A stretch of 64,000 bases of DNA from Vibrio sp. SCSIO 43137 (GTDB lineage: Bacteria; Pseudomonadota; Gammaproteobacteria; Enterobacterales; Vibrionaceae), in contig NZ_CP116383.1 in NCBI RefSeq assembly GCF_028201475.1, forward strand, positions 1,364,001 through 1,428,000, read 5' to 3'. The position numbers and the translations under genes are program-made. Positions 1 through 9,236 of this stretch are shown here, in pieces; position 1 is the stretch's first letter; each line of letters starts with the position of its first letter. The notes beneath the pieces are model-generated. The model ran no database searches. It saw only the letters and a program-made list of their open reading frames with translations, and had not been told where the DNA came from.

Positions 1-1409
1 GATTATTATCGGATTGTTCTGCGGATGCAGCATTTTTCTTATCGATTGCGAGTTTCAGAAGGTACTCACCAATCAAAATTGTGACCACAACACCAATGGC
101 GACCGGTGCACTGTATACCCAGTCAATCGTCATTGTGATTAGGTCAGGGAAGATAAACAGCACTACTGCCTGAGCGATGACCATAAAGCAGACAATACTC
201 AGAGCCCACTGCACACCCATACCACCCGGAACACGGAAAGGACGCTCTTTCTCTGGTTCTGAGATACGAAGTTTCAGGTATGAAGGGAACATAAACAGGT
301 ATGGCAGCAGGAATACACAGCTTGAGAATGCAAACACTGACCAGAATAGCTCGTCACTGTCTTGCGCAAATACTGCGTAAGCCAGAATAACGATAGTCGA
401 GATAATACCTGTGATGTTGTTTGCGCCGACAGGTGTGTCATATTTTTCAGACATTTTCGCTACAGCATCAGGTAGCTCGCCTTCGCTTGCTGCTTCAGCT
501 GCGGCACGGCTTGCACCCATAGTCCAGGTCACCATGTTACCGATAAAGGTAAGCAGAGCCATAACACCGATAGCGTTAACCATAAAGTTACCGAATGCGC
601 TGTCACCAAATAGTTTGTGCAGGGTATCGATAATACCGGCAACCAGACCGATATCTTCTACCGGTAGCGCCAGCAGGATACCAACAGTACCGAATACGTA
701 CAGGAAGGCAGTGATACCAGCTGCAAGGAAGATAGACTTAGGCATGTCGCGTACGTCTTTCATCTCTTTGGTCATAGTTGCAACCAGCTCAAAACCCATC
801 AGGTTGAATACTAGCGCTGGAAGGAAGGCAACACCGGTATCAAGGCTAGGCATCATGGCTGAAATTGAAAACTCATTTGCAACGCCGTTCTTAGCTGCAT
901 AGATAAAGCCACCAAAGCCCAGTACAGAGATAACAGTGATCTTCAGAATGGCACCGACATTGGTTACCCATACGCCGACATCAACGGAGACGTTACAGAT
1001 CCAGATAGTCAGCCATGTCAGCACAATACAGATAGCGATCTGGGCGAACATAGAGAGATCAGGGAAGAACAACTCAGCAAACATACCAGCGAACATGATA
1101 TATACTGCCGGCATCCATAAACCTACGTTAATCCAGTAGAACCAGGTTGTTCTGACGGCCCATTTGTAACCAAAGGCTTGTTTTACCCAGTCATAAATAC
1201 CACCGTCACCGGGATAAGTTGTACCTAATTCAGAGGTGATCAGGCCATAAGGGATAACAAAAATAATTAATGTTATTAGCCACCAACCGATAGAACTTAC
1301 ACCAATTGAAGCCGAGGCTGTTAATGTATCAACTACAATTACAGCACAAAGGCTAAATAAGGCGAGACTACCGACACCCATTTTTCCGCCAGAAGTTTGC
1401 GTTTCCATA
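1..1409 (-). CDS. APC-family amino acid/polyamine permease (3' end off window)
   Basis: Inner-membrane transporter of the amino acid-polyamine-organocation superfamily. About 469 residues are visible and the frame is still open at base 1, so the C-terminus is missing. The N-terminus has the glycine/serine-rich first helix typical of the family (GVGSLALFSLCAV), and roughly twelve hydrophobic segments follow. The ATG at 1409 is preceded by a GGAG box on the minus strand about 6 nt upstream. It is divergent from a TetR regulator and lies close to a putrescine carbamoyltransferase-like gene. From that context I infer an exchanger for a polyamine or amino acid, such as an agmatine/putrescine antiporter, but the substrate cannot be read from the sequence. 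Confidence 0.85.
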
Positions 1410-1895
1410 TTATTCTCCGTGTTTATTCACACGAGTAAGTTATTTACAAGTGAAGTTAATTTACAATTAGACGCTGTAAATATAATTAGTTTGATTAAAG
1501 TAGTTTGTTATTAGAATCACTTATCGGTGTTCATATATTAATTGGAGAGTAAGACGTGATACCGACCATAAATAAACCTAATTAACCTATCTCAGGCGAG
1601 AAAATTGATTCTGATCAATTTATGCAGTGGCAAGTTAAAGATAATTCTATCGGTAAAATGCAGAACACAATATCGAATAGCTATGCAGATATTGTGGTTA
1701 TTGCGTAAGTGCGGATGTTTTAAGCAGAGAGTAACAAAGCCGCTTATTTCATGAGCGATTAATTAAATCAATCGGTTACCTTCTCAGAGTTGAGGGAACT
1801 TGTGGTACATTAATATCTTAATGCCTGATACACTGCTGAATCAGCCTGTAACAGGGTGCTGGTATATAACTTAATTAGGGAGTTGGTGGTTTACT
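1410..1895. other. Divergent intergenic region, permease/TetR
   Basis: A 486-bp AT-rich gap between two divergent genes, with no convincing small gene. It should hold both promoters. A weak palindrome, CGATT N9 AATCG, sits at about 1756-1774. Part of it (ATTAAATCAAT) recurs as ATTAAATCGAT at about 2637-2647 in the leader of the downstream carbamoyltransferase gene, so it is a candidate but unproven TetR operator. Confidence 0.4.
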
Positions 1896-2501
1896 ATGAA
1901 AAAAGAGTCAACAGAACAAAGGCTTGAGAGAATACATAAAGCAGCAATTAGCCTTGCGTCCCAGCGAAATGTTAACTCAATCTCCATCTATGATGTAGCT
2001 AAAGAAGCGGCTATTGCAGCCTCTACGGTTTATCATCACTACCCAAATATAGAGTCTCTGATCTGCGAACTAATGAACGATGTGTTTTCCGACTTTCTCA
2101 ACGTTCTGGAAAGTGCTGTGGATGCGGAAAAGGTCCATCACTGGAGCGATATAAACCGCATGATCGAGCAGGGATATGTTAACTATTATATGTCGACACC
2201 CCTTGCGCAGCATACCTTGTTGGGCCAGCACACTTATGCGACGGTACGTCATGCTGATGCGCAAAATGACCTATTACTGGGGCAGAAGGTAGAGGAGATA
2301 TACCGTCAGTTCTTTGTACTGCCGGAGCTTCCGAAGGATGTGAATATTTTTGCAATTGCCCTGCAGGTAGCCGATAAAGTCTACTCAATGAATTACCGGG
2401 AAAATGGTGAGATTGCACCGGAAATGGCCCGGGAGGCGGTAATATTAACCGAGGCTTATTTAGGTGCTTATTTACCTAAATACATGCAGAGAGTTAATTA
2501 A
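1896..2501 (+). CDS. TetR/AcrR-family transcriptional regulator
   Basis: A 201-residue regulator. The N-terminal helix-turn-helix (about residues 8-55) carries the family pattern of an initial alpha helix, VAKEAAIAASTVYHHYPNI-type recognition segment, then a ligand-binding domain without recognisable homology to me. It stands between a permease on the other strand and a carbamoyltransferase gene downstream on the same strand, so it most likely represses one or both and senses a substrate of that pathway (inference). The start has only a distant GGGAG box, so translation may be weak. A rho-independent terminator directly follows the stop codon. Confidence 0.85.
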   Translation: MKKESTEQRLERIHKAAISLASQRNVNSISIYDVAKEAAIAASTVYHHYPNIESLICELMNDVFSDFLNVLESAVDAEKVHHWSDINRMIEQGYVNYYMSTPLAQHTLLGQHTYATVRHADAQNDLLLGQKVEEIYRQFFVLPELPKDVNIFAIALQVADKVYSMNYRENGEIAPEMAREAVILTEAYLGAYLPKYMQRVN

Positions 2502-2520
2502 AATAGTATTTTAAAATAGA

Positions 2521-2549
2521 GCGTCTGATTAATTCAGGCGTTTTTTTTA
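2521..2549 (+). terminator. Rho-independent terminator after TetR gene
   Basis: Stem CGTCTG (2522-2527) with CAGGCG (2535-2540), one G-U pair, followed by eight T. It separates the TetR transcript from the next gene. Confidence 0.8.
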
Positions 2550-2799
2550 TCTCCATTAAAATCAAATATCGAAAAAACTATCTTGGCCAAAAATTAGTTT
2601 GTGATTTGTGTCATGATAATTTTGTAACTCTCTCTGATTAAATCGATTAGTGATTCTGGTTTCAGAATTCAGCGCGGTTTTTCCTGATACTTGCTTCATC
2701 GGGATTGGTTACTTATTTAACTAATCTGTAAATAAAAATAGAGTCAGGATGTTACCTGCACTCTGACTTTAAAAATGATGTATAAAAGGAACAGAGAAT
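2550..2799 (+). promoter_or_regulatory. Leader of carbamoyltransferase gene with candidate CRP site
   Basis: A 250-bp AT-rich gap that must contain the promoter of the next gene. TGTGA (2600-2604), six bases, then TCATG (2611-2615) resembles a CRP site with a good left half and a poor right half. ATTAAATCGAT at about 2637-2647 repeats part of a motif upstream of the TetR gene. Neither is proven. Confidence 0.3.
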
Positions 2800-3846
2800 A
2801 TGAAACTGCCATCTTCTAGTGCAACTGAACTAAACAAAAAACATATGGAACATATGGTTTCAATGAAAGACTTCTCCGTAGAGGAGATGGACAACATGAT
2901 GGAACTGATGACCTATCTGAAACAAGCGCGCAGAGATAACGCTATCCCTCAGCTGTTCAAAGGTAAGTCTGTAGGTATGATTTTTGAAGCCGGTTCTACC
3001 CGTACCCGCGTTTCATTTGAAGTTGCGGCAACGCTGCTGGGCGGTCATGCGCTGTTCTTGTCTCCTAAAGATATCCATCTGGGTGGTAAAGAGTCTATCG
3101 ATGATACTTCACGTGTACTTTCCCGTATGTGTGACATCATTATGGCGCGTACTAACAGCCCTGAAACACTAGACGGCCTGCTTGAAATGTCTACGGTTCC
3201 TGTTATCAATGGTCTGGACACTCGTTTCCACCCGACTCAGATGCTGGCTGACCTTTACACCATCAGAGAGCACATCACAGACGGCCGTACTCTGTCTGAT
3301 ATGACGCTGGCCTTTATGGGTGACGCAACTGACGTATGTCGTTCACTAATGCTGACTTGTGCTAAGTACGGTATGGGCTTCAAGCAGATTGGTCCTAAGA
3401 AATATCAGATGGAACAAGAGTGGGTTGATCTGGCTGAATCATTCTGTAAAGAGTCTGGTGGTCATATTGAAATCACTGACGACGTTGAAAGAATCAGCGA
3501 GTGTGACGTGGTATACGGTGACAGCTTCTACTGGGTTACTCAGATGGATGAGAAAGAAGAGCGTCTGAACGCCTTTATGCCTGACTATGTAATCACTGAA
3601 GAGTTGATGGCGAAAGCTAAGCCGGGTGCAATGCTGCTACACTGCCTGCCTGCAAACGACAAAGAAGAAGTAACTCGTGGTGCGCTGGAAAGTGAATACT
3701 CAGTGGCATTTGATGAAGCAGAGAACCGCCTGACTGCACAGATGGCGATTCTGGTTTACTTTACTCATAAGCATATCCAGCAGCCGACAGAACAGAAACT
3801 GGCTGAGCACAAAGAGAAGATCGAAGGCTTTCTTGCAAAACTATAA
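2800..3846 (+). CDS. Putrescine carbamoyltransferase-like enzyme
   Basis: Cytosolic transcarbamylase of 348 residues. The carbamoyl-phosphate motifs are intact: STRTR (about residue 68), HPTQ (about 146) and HCLPA (about 279). Ornithine carbamoyltransferases carry a DxxxSMG loop that grips the ornithine amino acid end. Here the corresponding stretch reads GDSFYWVTQMDEKEER, without SMG, much as in the putrescine enzyme of the agmatine deiminase pathway. A C-terminal helix after the last core strand (residues about 325-348) also resembles that enzyme. The expected reaction is phosphorolysis of N-carbamoylputrescine to putrescine and carbamoyl phosphate, or its reverse. Agmatine deiminase and carbamate kinase are not in view, so an altered substrate remains possible. 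Confidence 0.75.
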   Translation: MKLPSSSATELNKKHMEHMVSMKDFSVEEMDNMMELMTYLKQARRDNAIPQLFKGKSVGMIFEAGSTRTRVSFEVAATLLGGHALFLSPKDIHLGGKESIDDTSRVLSRMCDIIMARTNSPETLDGLLEMSTVPVINGLDTRFHPTQMLADLYTIREHITDGRTLSDMTLAFMGDATDVCRSLMLTCAKYGMGFKQIGPKKYQMEQEWVDLAESFCKESGGHIEITDDVERISECDVVYGDSFYWVTQMDEKEERLNAFMPDYVITEELMAKAKPGAMLLHCLPANDKEEVTRGALESEYSVAFDEAENRLTAQMAILVYFTHKHIQQPTEQKLAEHKEKIEGFLAKL

Positions 3847-3887
3847 TAACTGATAGTGATAATAGATAATTTATCGATGCTCCATTT

Positions 3888-3916
3888 AGGTCTGGCTTAA
3901 CGCCAGACCTTTTTTA
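3888..3916. terminator. Bidirectional terminator between converging genes
   Basis: Perfect 9-bp stem AGGTCTGGC (3888-3896) with GCCAGACCT (3902-3910), 5-nt loop and T-run. It lies between the carbamoyltransferase gene and the converging TRAP operon and could serve both. Confidence 0.85.
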
Positions 3917-3930
3917 TGCCCGCCGATAAG

Positions 3931-5229
3931 TTATGAAATAACACTTGGCAGCCAGAGTGACAGGGGAGGCAATAGCAGCAGAAGCAGCAGCCTGACGATA
4001 TCAGCACACCAGTAAGGTGTCACACCTTTGAAAATGGTGCTGGTCTTTATATCTTTAACCACACTACTGAGCACAAAGATATTCAGCCCTACAGGCGGGG
4101 TAATTAAGCTAATCTCAGTCACCACCACAACCACAATACCGAACCAGACTAAGTCAAAACCAAGGCTGGCAACCAGCGGGTAGAAGATAGGTACCGTCAG
4201 CAGCAGCATTGAAAGGCTTTCAAACACTGTGCCCAGCAAGATATAAACGCCCATTATGGCCAGAATAACCAGCAAAGGTTCTGCGCCAAACGACTGCATC
4301 CAGACTACCAACTCGTTAGGCAAACCGGTGCGGTTAACAAAGTTGGAGTAGATAAGTGCGCCGATAATGACACCAAACAGCATGGTTGAAGTACGCGCGG
4401 TATCCAGCAAGATTTCGTGCAGGATCTTCCATGTCAGCGAACGGCGGTAAAGTGCGATAGCAAATGCACCTCCGGCACCAATTCCGGCCGCTTCAGTGGG
4501 AGTAAATACCCCAAGGTAAATACCGCCCATCACCACCATAAACAGGCCGAGGATGCCAGACACCGATTTAAGGGCTGCGCTCTTCTCTTCCTTCGACATT
4601 CTTCTGCCACTCGGGCCTGATTCAGGGTTACGCCAGACAACATAACGGGTTGCCAGCAGGTAGAAGGCAATGCCGAGAATACCGGGAATAAAACCGGCGG
4701 CGAACAGATCGCGGATACTCTGCTCAGTCAGTACACCGTAGATAATCAGAATCACACTTGGCGGAATAAGAATGCCCAGAGTACCACCCGCGGCAATAGA
4801 TGCCGCAGCAAGGCTGTCAGAATAACCGTACTTTCTCATCGGAGGCATAGCTACTTTTGCCATGGTGGCAGAAGTGGCAAGGCTTGAGCCGGAGATAGCA
4901 GAGAAACCACCGCATGCCGTGATGGTTGCCATTGCCAGCCCACCGCGATGGTGGCCGAGAAAGGCGTAACAAGCTTTATATAACTCTTGCGACATACCGG
5001 CGCGGGTGATCAGGTTACCCATAAGAATAAACATAGGGATTACCGATAGCCCATAATCCTGTGCCGTATCTATCAGACGTTTGGCACTTACGGTCAGTGC
5101 GCCGTTAAAGTTCCAGTCACTTAAGGCGGCGTAGCCGATAAAACCGACTACACCCATGGCAAAGGCTATAGGCATTCGCAGCAGTATCAATATCAGCAGA
5201 GCCGCAAAACCGATTAATGCGATATCCAT
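3931..5229 (-). CDS. TRAP transporter large permease, DctM family
   Basis: Large membrane subunit (432 residues, usual size for the family) of a tripartite ATP-independent periplasmic transporter. It carries the ion-coupled substrate path across the inner membrane. About twelve hydrophobic segments alternate with glycine/serine-rich stretches such as GFSAISGSSLATSATMAK and GTLGILIPPS, hallmarks of DctM proteins. It starts 1 nt after the stop of the small subunit gene and ends the three-gene operon. The substrate is set by the periplasmic protein. The divergent paaZ gene suggests an aromatic acid such as phenylacetate (inference). Confidence 0.9.
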   Translation of the reverse strand: MDIALIGFAALLILILLRMPIAFAMGVVGFIGYAALSDWNFNGALTVSAKRLIDTAQDYGLSVIPMFILMGNLITRAGMSQELYKACYAFLGHHRGGLAMATITACGGFSAISGSSLATSATMAKVAMPPMRKYGYSDSLAAASIAAGGTLGILIPPSVILIIYGVLTEQSIRDLFAAGFIPGILGIAFYLLATRYVVWRNPESGPSGRRMSKEEKSAALKSVSGILGLFMVVMGGIYLGVFTPTEAAGIGAGGAFAIALYRRSLTWKILHEILLDTARTSTMLFGVIIGALIYSNFVNRTGLPNELVVWMQSFGAEPLLVILAIMGVYILLGTVFESLSMLLLTVPIFYPLVASLGFDLVWFGIVVVVVTEISLITPPVGLNIFVLSSVVKDIKTSTIFKGVTPYWCADIVRLLLLLLLPPLSLWLPSVIS

Positions 5230-5230
5230 A

Positions 5231-5755
5231 TCAGTCCTTTTGATTGTTATATTCTTTGTTATACAGGCGGGTAATCACCAGTACCAAAGAGGTTAATGCC
5301 GTCAGCCAGCATGAAATAGCCAGAAAATAGACAAAGTAATAAGTGGGAATTTCAAGGTATTCCGTCATTTCACCGTAGCGAAATGCACGATCACCAAGAT
5401 CCCAGACTTTTACTCCGATAACAGACAAGCTGGCAGCAACGGCAATATCAAACCCCATATCCCTGATGTTTTTAATGCCGCGGGGAATAATGCTGTCAGT
5501 AAGGTCAACGCTGATATGCTCTTTGCGCCATGTCACAAGGGGCATGGTCAGAAACACCAGTGAGCCGAGCAGAATTTCCGTCAGCTCAACACTGCCGGTA
5601 ACGGGCTTGTCGAACAGATAGCGACCTGCTACATCAACACAGGTCAGCGTCATCATAAACATAAGGGCAGCGCTGGCGAACAGTTTGAGTGCGGTATCTA
5701 AGAGTTGGGCGCAATACTCCCAACTCTTAGTGAACCAGAGTACAGATGCTCTCAT
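5231..5755 (-). CDS. TRAP transporter small permease, DctQ family
   Basis: Small membrane subunit of 174 residues with four predicted membrane helices. It includes the family segment following the second helix (VFLTMPLVTWRKEHISVDL), where the WRxxxHIxVD pattern is typical of DctQ. It forms the membrane complex with the large subunit and lies 9 nt after the binding-protein gene, so all three are probably cotranscribed. Confidence 0.88.
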   Translation of the reverse strand: MRASVLWFTKSWEYCAQLLDTALKLFASAALMFMMTLTCVDVAGRYLFDKPVTGSVELTEILLGSLVFLTMPLVTWRKEHISVDLTDSIIPRGIKNIRDMGFDIAVAASLSVIGVKVWDLGDRAFRYGEMTEYLEIPTYYFVYFLAISCWLTALTSLVLVITRLYNKEYNNQKD

Positions 5756-5764
5756 GGTCAGTTC

Positions 5765-6799
5765 CTATAGTTCCAGAGGCTGGTAGTCACTAACGATTTT
5801 ACGGAACTCTGTCAGAGCGGCTTTTGAATCAACCTTGCGGGAAGAGACAGATTTCATCCACTTCTCATCCAGGCCTTTGGTCAGCTCATTAAAGTAGCTG
5901 ATGTCCTGCTGTGAAAGATCGGTAACCTGAGAACCTGATGCGATAATATCTGCTTCACCAATGGTATCTGCCTGATTCCAGTAGCGACCGGCGAGAGCAG
6001 AAAGCTTCTCGCCTGACACACTGCGGATAGCCTGACGATCCTGCTCTGACAACTTATCCATAAACTGCGGGCTGATAAAGATACCAAATGAACCCAGATA
6101 CAGGCCGGTAGGCAGTTTGTAGCTGTATGGTGCTACATCTTTAAAGCGGGCCGCTTTCATCATATCCATCTGCATAAACAGACCGTCAGCCACACCCTGA
6201 GACAGCATCTCATAAGCTTTAGTCGCCGGAGCACTTACACCGGATACTTCCAGCAGTTTGCCGACTTCTGTTGAGATACCGCCGCCTACACGCATTTTCT
6301 TGCCCTTCAGATCTTTAAGAGAGCTGATTGGCTCACGCATATGAACCTGACCCGGGCCGTGTACAAATACACCAGCCAGCTCAACACCTTCATATTCGAA
6401 AGAGTCTTTAAAGTACTTTTCATTTACCCGCCAGTGAGCAACAGAAGCCGCTTCAGCAGAGGCTTTGTTAGTCGGCAGCTCTGCGATTTGTGTCAGGCGG
6501 AAACGACCCGGCATATAACCGTGGAAGGTCCATGCTGCATCAACTGCACCATCTTCAACCAGTTCTATAAGGCTTTTAGGGTGGGCCAGATCGTACTCAA
6601 GTTTGATTTTGACGCGTCCTTCCGTTGCTTGCTCAATCCACTTTCCCCATGTAGGCAGTACATCTGCGTTCATGGTCTGCATCGGGCTTAACCAGGTTGC
6701 GACTTTTAGTTCCTGAACCTGAGCCAGTGCGCTCTGGCTAACCAAAAGGGTGGAGATGAGTAATCCGGACATGCTTTTCGCGACAGTTGATTTAAACAT
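5765..6799 (-). CDS. TRAP transporter substrate-binding protein, DctP family
   Basis: Periplasmic receptor of the TRAP system, 344 residues. I place the start at the ATG at 6799 rather than at an in-frame Met at 6853, because AAAGGA lies about 7 nt upstream and the protein then begins with a clean signal peptide (MFKSTVAKSMSGLLIST... cut after SALAQ). The DctP core follows, with VGGGISTEVGKLLEVSGVSA in the region that includes the ligand-binding arginine strand. The promoter region is shared with paaZ and contains a GCGTATCA motif also found before paaA, hinting at shared control by PaaX. Confidence 0.88.
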   Translation of the reverse strand: MFKSTVAKSMSGLLISTLLVSQSALAQVQELKVATWLSPMQTMNADVLPTWGKWIEQATEGRVKIKLEYDLAHPKSLIELVEDGAVDAAWTFHGYMPGRFRLTQIAELPTNKASAEAASVAHWRVNEKYFKDSFEYEGVELAGVFVHGPGQVHMREPISSLKDLKGKKMRVGGGISTEVGKLLEVSGVSAPATKAYEMLSQGVADGLFMQMDMMKAARFKDVAPYSYKLPTGLYLGSFGIFISPQFMDKLSEQDRQAIRSVSGEKLSALAGRYWNQADTIGEADIIASGSQVTDLSQQDISYFNELTKGLDEKWMKSVSSRKVDSKAALTEFRKIVSDYQPLEL

Positions 6800-6875
6800 A
6801 ACAATTCCTTTATCAATTCTCTGTAGTGAGTGAATCCATTCTTTAAATGACACGCATTAGCATCACATTGCAAAA

Positions 6876-6890
6876 TAAGCGTATCATTTA
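6876..6890 (-). promoter_or_regulatory. Candidate PaaX operator, TRAP/paaZ divergent region
   Basis: On the minus strand this reads TAAATGATACGCTTA. It shares TGATACGC with the better site before paaA and matches 10 of 14 specified positions of the E. coli PaaX consensus as I remember it (WWTRTGATTCGCGNT). It lies about 80 bp upstream of the TRAP binding-protein gene and 114 bp upstream of paaZ. Confidence 0.35.
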
Positions 6891-7003
6891 AAAATGGGTT
6901 TGTGTATATTAAATGTTAATAAAAAGTAATTTTTATTGATGAGTGTGATGATTCCATGCACTCAGAACAGCGATTCAGTGTTTGTTTAATGAGGGAAAAT
7001 AAA

Positions 7004-9055
7004 ATGGAAAATTTAGCCAGCTACGTAGCAGGGAAGTGGTATTTCGGCGGAGAGAAAGTGCGAACCGTTTCGAGTGCCATTAGCGGTGAACCTATGTGGC
7101 AAGTGAGTTCAGAAGGAATGAACACCCAGGAAGCATTGGAGTACGGCAGGGAGAAGGGAACCAAGGCGTTGTCAGCCATGACCTTTCTTGAACGAGCCAA
7201 TATGATGAAAGAGTTGGCCAAATACCTGCTGACCAGAAAAGAAGAGTTTTATCAATTATCAGCCCATACCGGTGCAACGCGGGTGGATTCATGGATAGAT
7301 ATAGAAGGGGGCGTTGCCACTCTGTTCAACTATTCCGGTGTCGCCAACCGTGAGCTGCCGAATGATCTTATCTGGCCGGAAGATGAGTTAATTCCCCTAT
7401 CTAAAGAGGGCGGCTTCGCTGCCCGCCACTTCCTCACCAGTAAAAAAGGTGTTGCGTTACATATCAATGCTTATAACTTCCCGTGCTGGGGGATGCTGGA
7501 GAAACTGGCTCCGACATGGCTGGCGGGGGTTGCGGCAATTGTAAAACCGGCAACGGATACCGCTTATCTTACTCAGGCCATGGTTAAGGCGATGGAAGAG
7601 AGCGGCCTGCTGCCTGAAGGGGCGATTCAGGTGGTCTGTGGCTCAGTGGGCGATATGTTTGATCACTTAGATTGTCAGGATGTGGTGACCTTTACCGGAT
7701 CAGCATCAACGGGGCAGATGCTAAAGTCGCACCCTAATATTATTGCTAAATCAGTGCCGTTTACAATGGAAGCTGACTCTCTGAACTGCGCCATTCTCGG
7801 CAGTGATGTCACCACAGATATGCCGGAATTTAAGCAGTTTATCCGTGAAGTTGTCAGGGAGATGACAGTGAAAGCCGGCCAGAAATGTACTGCTATCCGT
7901 CGTGTTATTGTGCCGGAAAATATGCTGGATGAAGTGGGTAAAGCTCTTGTCAGCAAGCTTGAGCAGGTAACCGTAGGTGATCCTTCTATTGAAGGCGTCA
8001 AGATGGGCGCTCTGGTTGGCCGTTCACAGGTTACCGATGTGGAAGAGAAGGTCACTACACTTTCAAACCATTGTGAAATTCTGACTGGTGGCAATAACGC
8101 GGAGCTTGATATTAAAGGCTCAGCGGAAGGTGCTTACTATCCGCCGACACTGCTTTGCTGCCGTAATCCTCTTGAGGTTGAAGAGGTTCACTCAGTGGAA
8201 GCCTTCGGCCCGGTAAGTACTTTGATGCCATATAGCGACCTGAGTCAGGCAGGAGAGATCGCTAAGATGGGACAAGGAAGTCTGGTGGCCAGTATTGTTA
8301 CTGCGTCGCCGGAAGTCGCCTCTGCGCTGGCTCTTGATATGGGGGCTTATCACGGCCGTTTACATGTGCTTAATGAGCAATCGTCTAAAGAGTCTACCGG
8401 ACACGGTTCACCACTGCCTATGCTGGTGCACGGCGGGCCGGGTCGCGCTGGTGGCGGCGAAGAGATGGGGGGTCTTCGTGGTGTGAAACACTATATGCAG
8501 CGTACCGCTATTCAGGGCTCTCCGACCATGCTGGCCAATATCGGCAGAGCGTGGGTGCGAGGGGCTGAGACCATCAGCGATGTGGTACATCCGTTTAAGA
8601 AGTACTTCGAAGAGCTGGCGATAGGTGAAACCCTGACAACCGCGAGAAGAACCATTACCGAAGCAGATATTGTTAATTTTGCCTGCCTGAGTGGCGACCA
8701 CTTCTATGCCCATATGGATGAAATAGCGGCGAAAGACTCCATGTTCGGAGAGCGGGTTGCCCACGGCTATTTTGTTATCTCTGCTGCGGCAGGGCTGTTT
8801 GTGGAAGCTGCTCCGGGGCCGGTACTGGCTAACTATGGTATGGAAGGGCTGCGCTTTATAGAGCCGGTTAAAGTAGGCGATACCATTCAGGTACACCTTA
8901 CTTGTAAGAACAAGATCAAGAAGCGTCAGAAGACGGTTGAAGATCAGGCTCAGGGGGTAGTGGCCTGGGATGTCGAAGTGACCAATCAGGAGGGGTCACC
9001 GGTAGCCTTGTACACCATTTTGACCTTGGTAGCGAGAAAGCACGGCGATTTTTAA
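7004..9055 (+). CDS. paaZ: PaaZ, bifunctional oxepin-CoA hydrolase / semialdehyde dehydrogenase
   Basis: Opens the oxepin-CoA ring with the C-terminal MaoC-like hydratase domain, then oxidises the resulting aldehyde to 3-oxo-5,6-dehydrosuberyl-CoA with the N-terminal NADP-dependent dehydrogenase domain. The protein has 683 residues, close to the 681 of E. coli. Glu256 and Cys295 fall exactly on the known dehydrogenase residues. The hydratase motif SGDHFYAH gives Asp565 and His570. I chose ATG 7004 because GAGGGA lies 7 nt upstream and the product aligns with E. coli MQQLASFLSG; an in-frame upstream Met at 6956 is not needed. Unlike in E. coli, the gene points the same way as paaABC. It is followed by its own terminator. 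Confidence 0.96.
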   Translation: MENLASYVAGKWYFGGEKVRTVSSAISGEPMWQVSSEGMNTQEALEYGREKGTKALSAMTFLERANMMKELAKYLLTRKEEFYQLSAHTGATRVDSWIDIEGGVATLFNYSGVANRELPNDLIWPEDELIPLSKEGGFAARHFLTSKKGVALHINAYNFPCWGMLEKLAPTWLAGVAAIVKPATDTAYLTQAMVKAMEESGLLPEGAIQVVCGSVGDMFDHLDCQDVVTFTGSASTGQMLKSHPNIIAKSVPFTMEADSLNCAILGSDVTTDMPEFKQFIREVVREMTVKAGQKCTAIRRVIVPENMLDEVGKALVSKLEQVTVGDPSIEGVKMGALVGRSQVTDVEEKVTTLSNHCEILTGGNNAELDIKGSAEGAYYPPTLLCCRNPLEVEEVHSVEAFGPVSTLMPYSDLSQAGEIAKMGQGSLVASIVTASPEVASALALDMGAYHGRLHVLNEQSSKESTGHGSPLPMLVHGGPGRAGGGEEMGGLRGVKHYMQRTAIQGSPTMLANIGRAWVRGAETISDVVHPFKKYFEELAIGETLTTARRTITEADIVNFACLSGDHFYAHMDEIAAKDSMFGERVAHGYFVISAAAGLFVEAAPGPVLANYGMEGLRFIEPVKVGDTIQVHLTCKNKIKKRQKTVEDQAQGVVAWDVEVTNQEGSPVALYTILTLVARKHGDF

Positions 9056-9087
9056 TTTTTATCATTAATTAGAAAACCCTAATTAAA

Positions 9088-9111
9088 ACAGAGCCTCCGG
9101 GCTCTGTTTTT
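9088..9111 (+). terminator. Rho-independent terminator after paaZ
   Basis: Perfect 8-bp stem ACAGAGCC (9088-9095) with GGCTCTGT (9100-9107), 4-nt loop, T-run. It makes paaZ a separate transcription unit from paaABCDE. Confidence 0.88.
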
Positions 9112-9211
9112 AGTTAATATATTACAAAGTCGAATATATTTTCATGTCAAATGTAAATATAATGTTGTCGGATGTTATTCTTATGATACAGTAATAATCA
9201 ATAAATAAAAA

Positions 9212-9226
9212 AATGCGTATCACATA
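9212..9226 (-). promoter_or_regulatory. Candidate PaaX operator upstream of paaA
   Basis: On the minus strand this reads TATGTGATACGCATT, matching 12 of the 14 specified positions of the E. coli PaaX consensus as I remember it (WWTRTGATTCGCGNT). It ends at the ribosome binding site of paaA, a position where a bound repressor could block the promoter or early transcript. PaaX is released by phenylacetyl-CoA in E. coli. Confidence 0.5.
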
Positions 9227-9236
9227 AGGAGGCGTG

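Noticed and set aside
6956-7003. Longer N-terminus for PaaZ
   Set aside because: The added 16 residues have no counterpart in the family and the start at 7004 has the better ribosome binding site.
7675-8094. Antisense open frames inside paaZ and other long genes
   Set aside because: They follow from codon bias in strongly supported genes on the other strand and show no ribosome binding sites or domains.
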